A stretch of DNA of 64,000 nt. It comes from Hydrogenophaga sp. Its GTDB lineage: Bacteria; Pseudomonadota; Gammaproteobacteria; Burkholderiales; Burkholderiaceae_C. The notes beneath the pieces are model-generated. The model worked only from the letters and a program-made list of their open reading frames with translations, was not told the origin of the DNA and ran no database searches. Shown in pieces: positions 63,773 to 64,000 of this stretch (its first letter is position 1; the number at the start of each line of letters is the position of its first letter). The position numbers and the translations under genes are program-made. The DNA lies in assembly GCF_018780075.1 (NCBI RefSeq), contig NZ_JADMKB010000044.1, positions 1-64,000 of the forward strand, read 5' to 3'.

Positions 63773-64000
63773 TCAGGCGAAAACCTCGGCCTGCCTGAAG
63801 GCGGCGCCGGCCTGGTCTTTCGCAGAGAGAAGGGGGGGCGTGCCGGTGTGCCAGTCGATGTCCAGATCAGCGTCGTTCCAGACGATGCAGCGCTCGTGCG
63901 CCGGTGCGTAGTAGTCGGTGGTCTTGTAGAGGAACTCGGCGGTGTCGCTGAGCACCACGAAACCGTGGGCAAAGCCCGGCGGCACCCAGAGCTGGTGCTT
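63773..64000 (-). CDS. rfbC: dTDP-4-dehydrorhamnose 3,5-epimerase, C-terminal part (runs off window)
   Basis: The last 75 codons of a minus-strand gene whose start lies right of base 64000. KHQLWVPPGFAHGF, FLYKTTDYYAP and ERCIVWNDADLDIDW are diagnostic of RmlC/RfbC. It makes dTDP-L-rhamnose precursor, so the locus can probably also make L-rhamnose if rmlA/B/D lie just outside. The catalytic His is outside the visible part. Confidence 0.9.
   Translation of the reverse strand, partial: KHQLWVPPGFAHGFVVLSDTAEFLYKTTDYYAPAHERCIVWNDADLDIDWHTGTPPLLSAKDQAGAAFRQAEVFA

Overview
The window is a 64 kb piece of a high-G+C proteobacterial chromosome. Gene content and order point to a betaproteobacterium of the order Burkholderiales, most likely a Hydrogenophaga-like member of the Comamonadaceae. 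The pointers are the rpsP-rimM-trmD-rplS operon followed by a CoA pyrophosphatase, a CobD/CbiB-like protein, rsgA, an M48 peptidase and orn; CTATAATC -10 boxes; and GC-rich intergenic palindromes with a CCCCCTTGAGGGGG core. This assignment is inference from gene order and style, not from a search.

Layout. 0-8 kb is metabolic: the 5' end of gcdH (minus strand) divergent from a LysR regulator, an AraC regulator divergent from a three-gene molybdenum hydroxylase operon (2Fe-2S subunit, Moco subunit, XdhC), msrA and an EamA-type exporter. 8.1-13.9 kb is one giant surface or secreted protein with an ESPR-type leader, two DUF4347 domains bracketing a choice-of-anchor L domain, and tandem VCBS/cadherin-like repeats. 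13.9-20 kb is a metal (probably zinc) locus: an ATPase-permease-binding protein importer divergent from a Fur/Zur regulator, which is followed by a LolD/MacB-like ATPase, an FtsX-like permease, a small Cys/His-rich exported protein and a DUF3299 protein. 20-33.3 kb is housekeeping: AEC permease, TM2 protein, acetyltransferase, trmD operon, Nudix hydrolase, CobD-like protein, rsgA, M48 peptidase, orn, pit and a DEAD-box helicase with a long structured leader.

33.4-64 kb is a single block of minus-strand genes for surface polysaccharide, about 30 kb long and cut by the window edge. Read in the direction of transcription it has rfbC (partial), manC, wzm, wzt, a WbdD-like kinase/methyltransferase chain terminator and a trimodular WbdA-like glycosyltransferase. 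An A+T-rich insert follows, with a GtrA-like flippase, a GtrB-like transferase, a GT-C-like membrane protein and two methyltransferases. Then come gmd, rmd, a GT4, a double GT2, a membrane protein, another GT2, and a WbpV/WbpM/PglC-like initiation trio. A SAF-domain oxidoreductase and an OafA/SGNH acyltransferase end the block. The picture is an ABC-transporter-dependent O-antigen. It would start on an N-acetyl-6-deoxyhexosamine lipid carrier (QuiNAc or FucNAc type), be polymerised from GDP-mannose or GDP-D-rhamnose, be capped by a WbdD-type enzyme, exported by Wzm/Wzt, and be decorated by a three-part glycosylation module and an acyltransferase.

The most notable items are the complete WbdD-type capping system outside the enterobacteria, the A+T-rich Gtr-like module bounded by a frameshifted gmd-like remnant, the duplicated DUF4347 domain with a conserved His/Cys pair, the Zur locus with two transport systems, and a 59-bp intergenic element in exact inverted copies.
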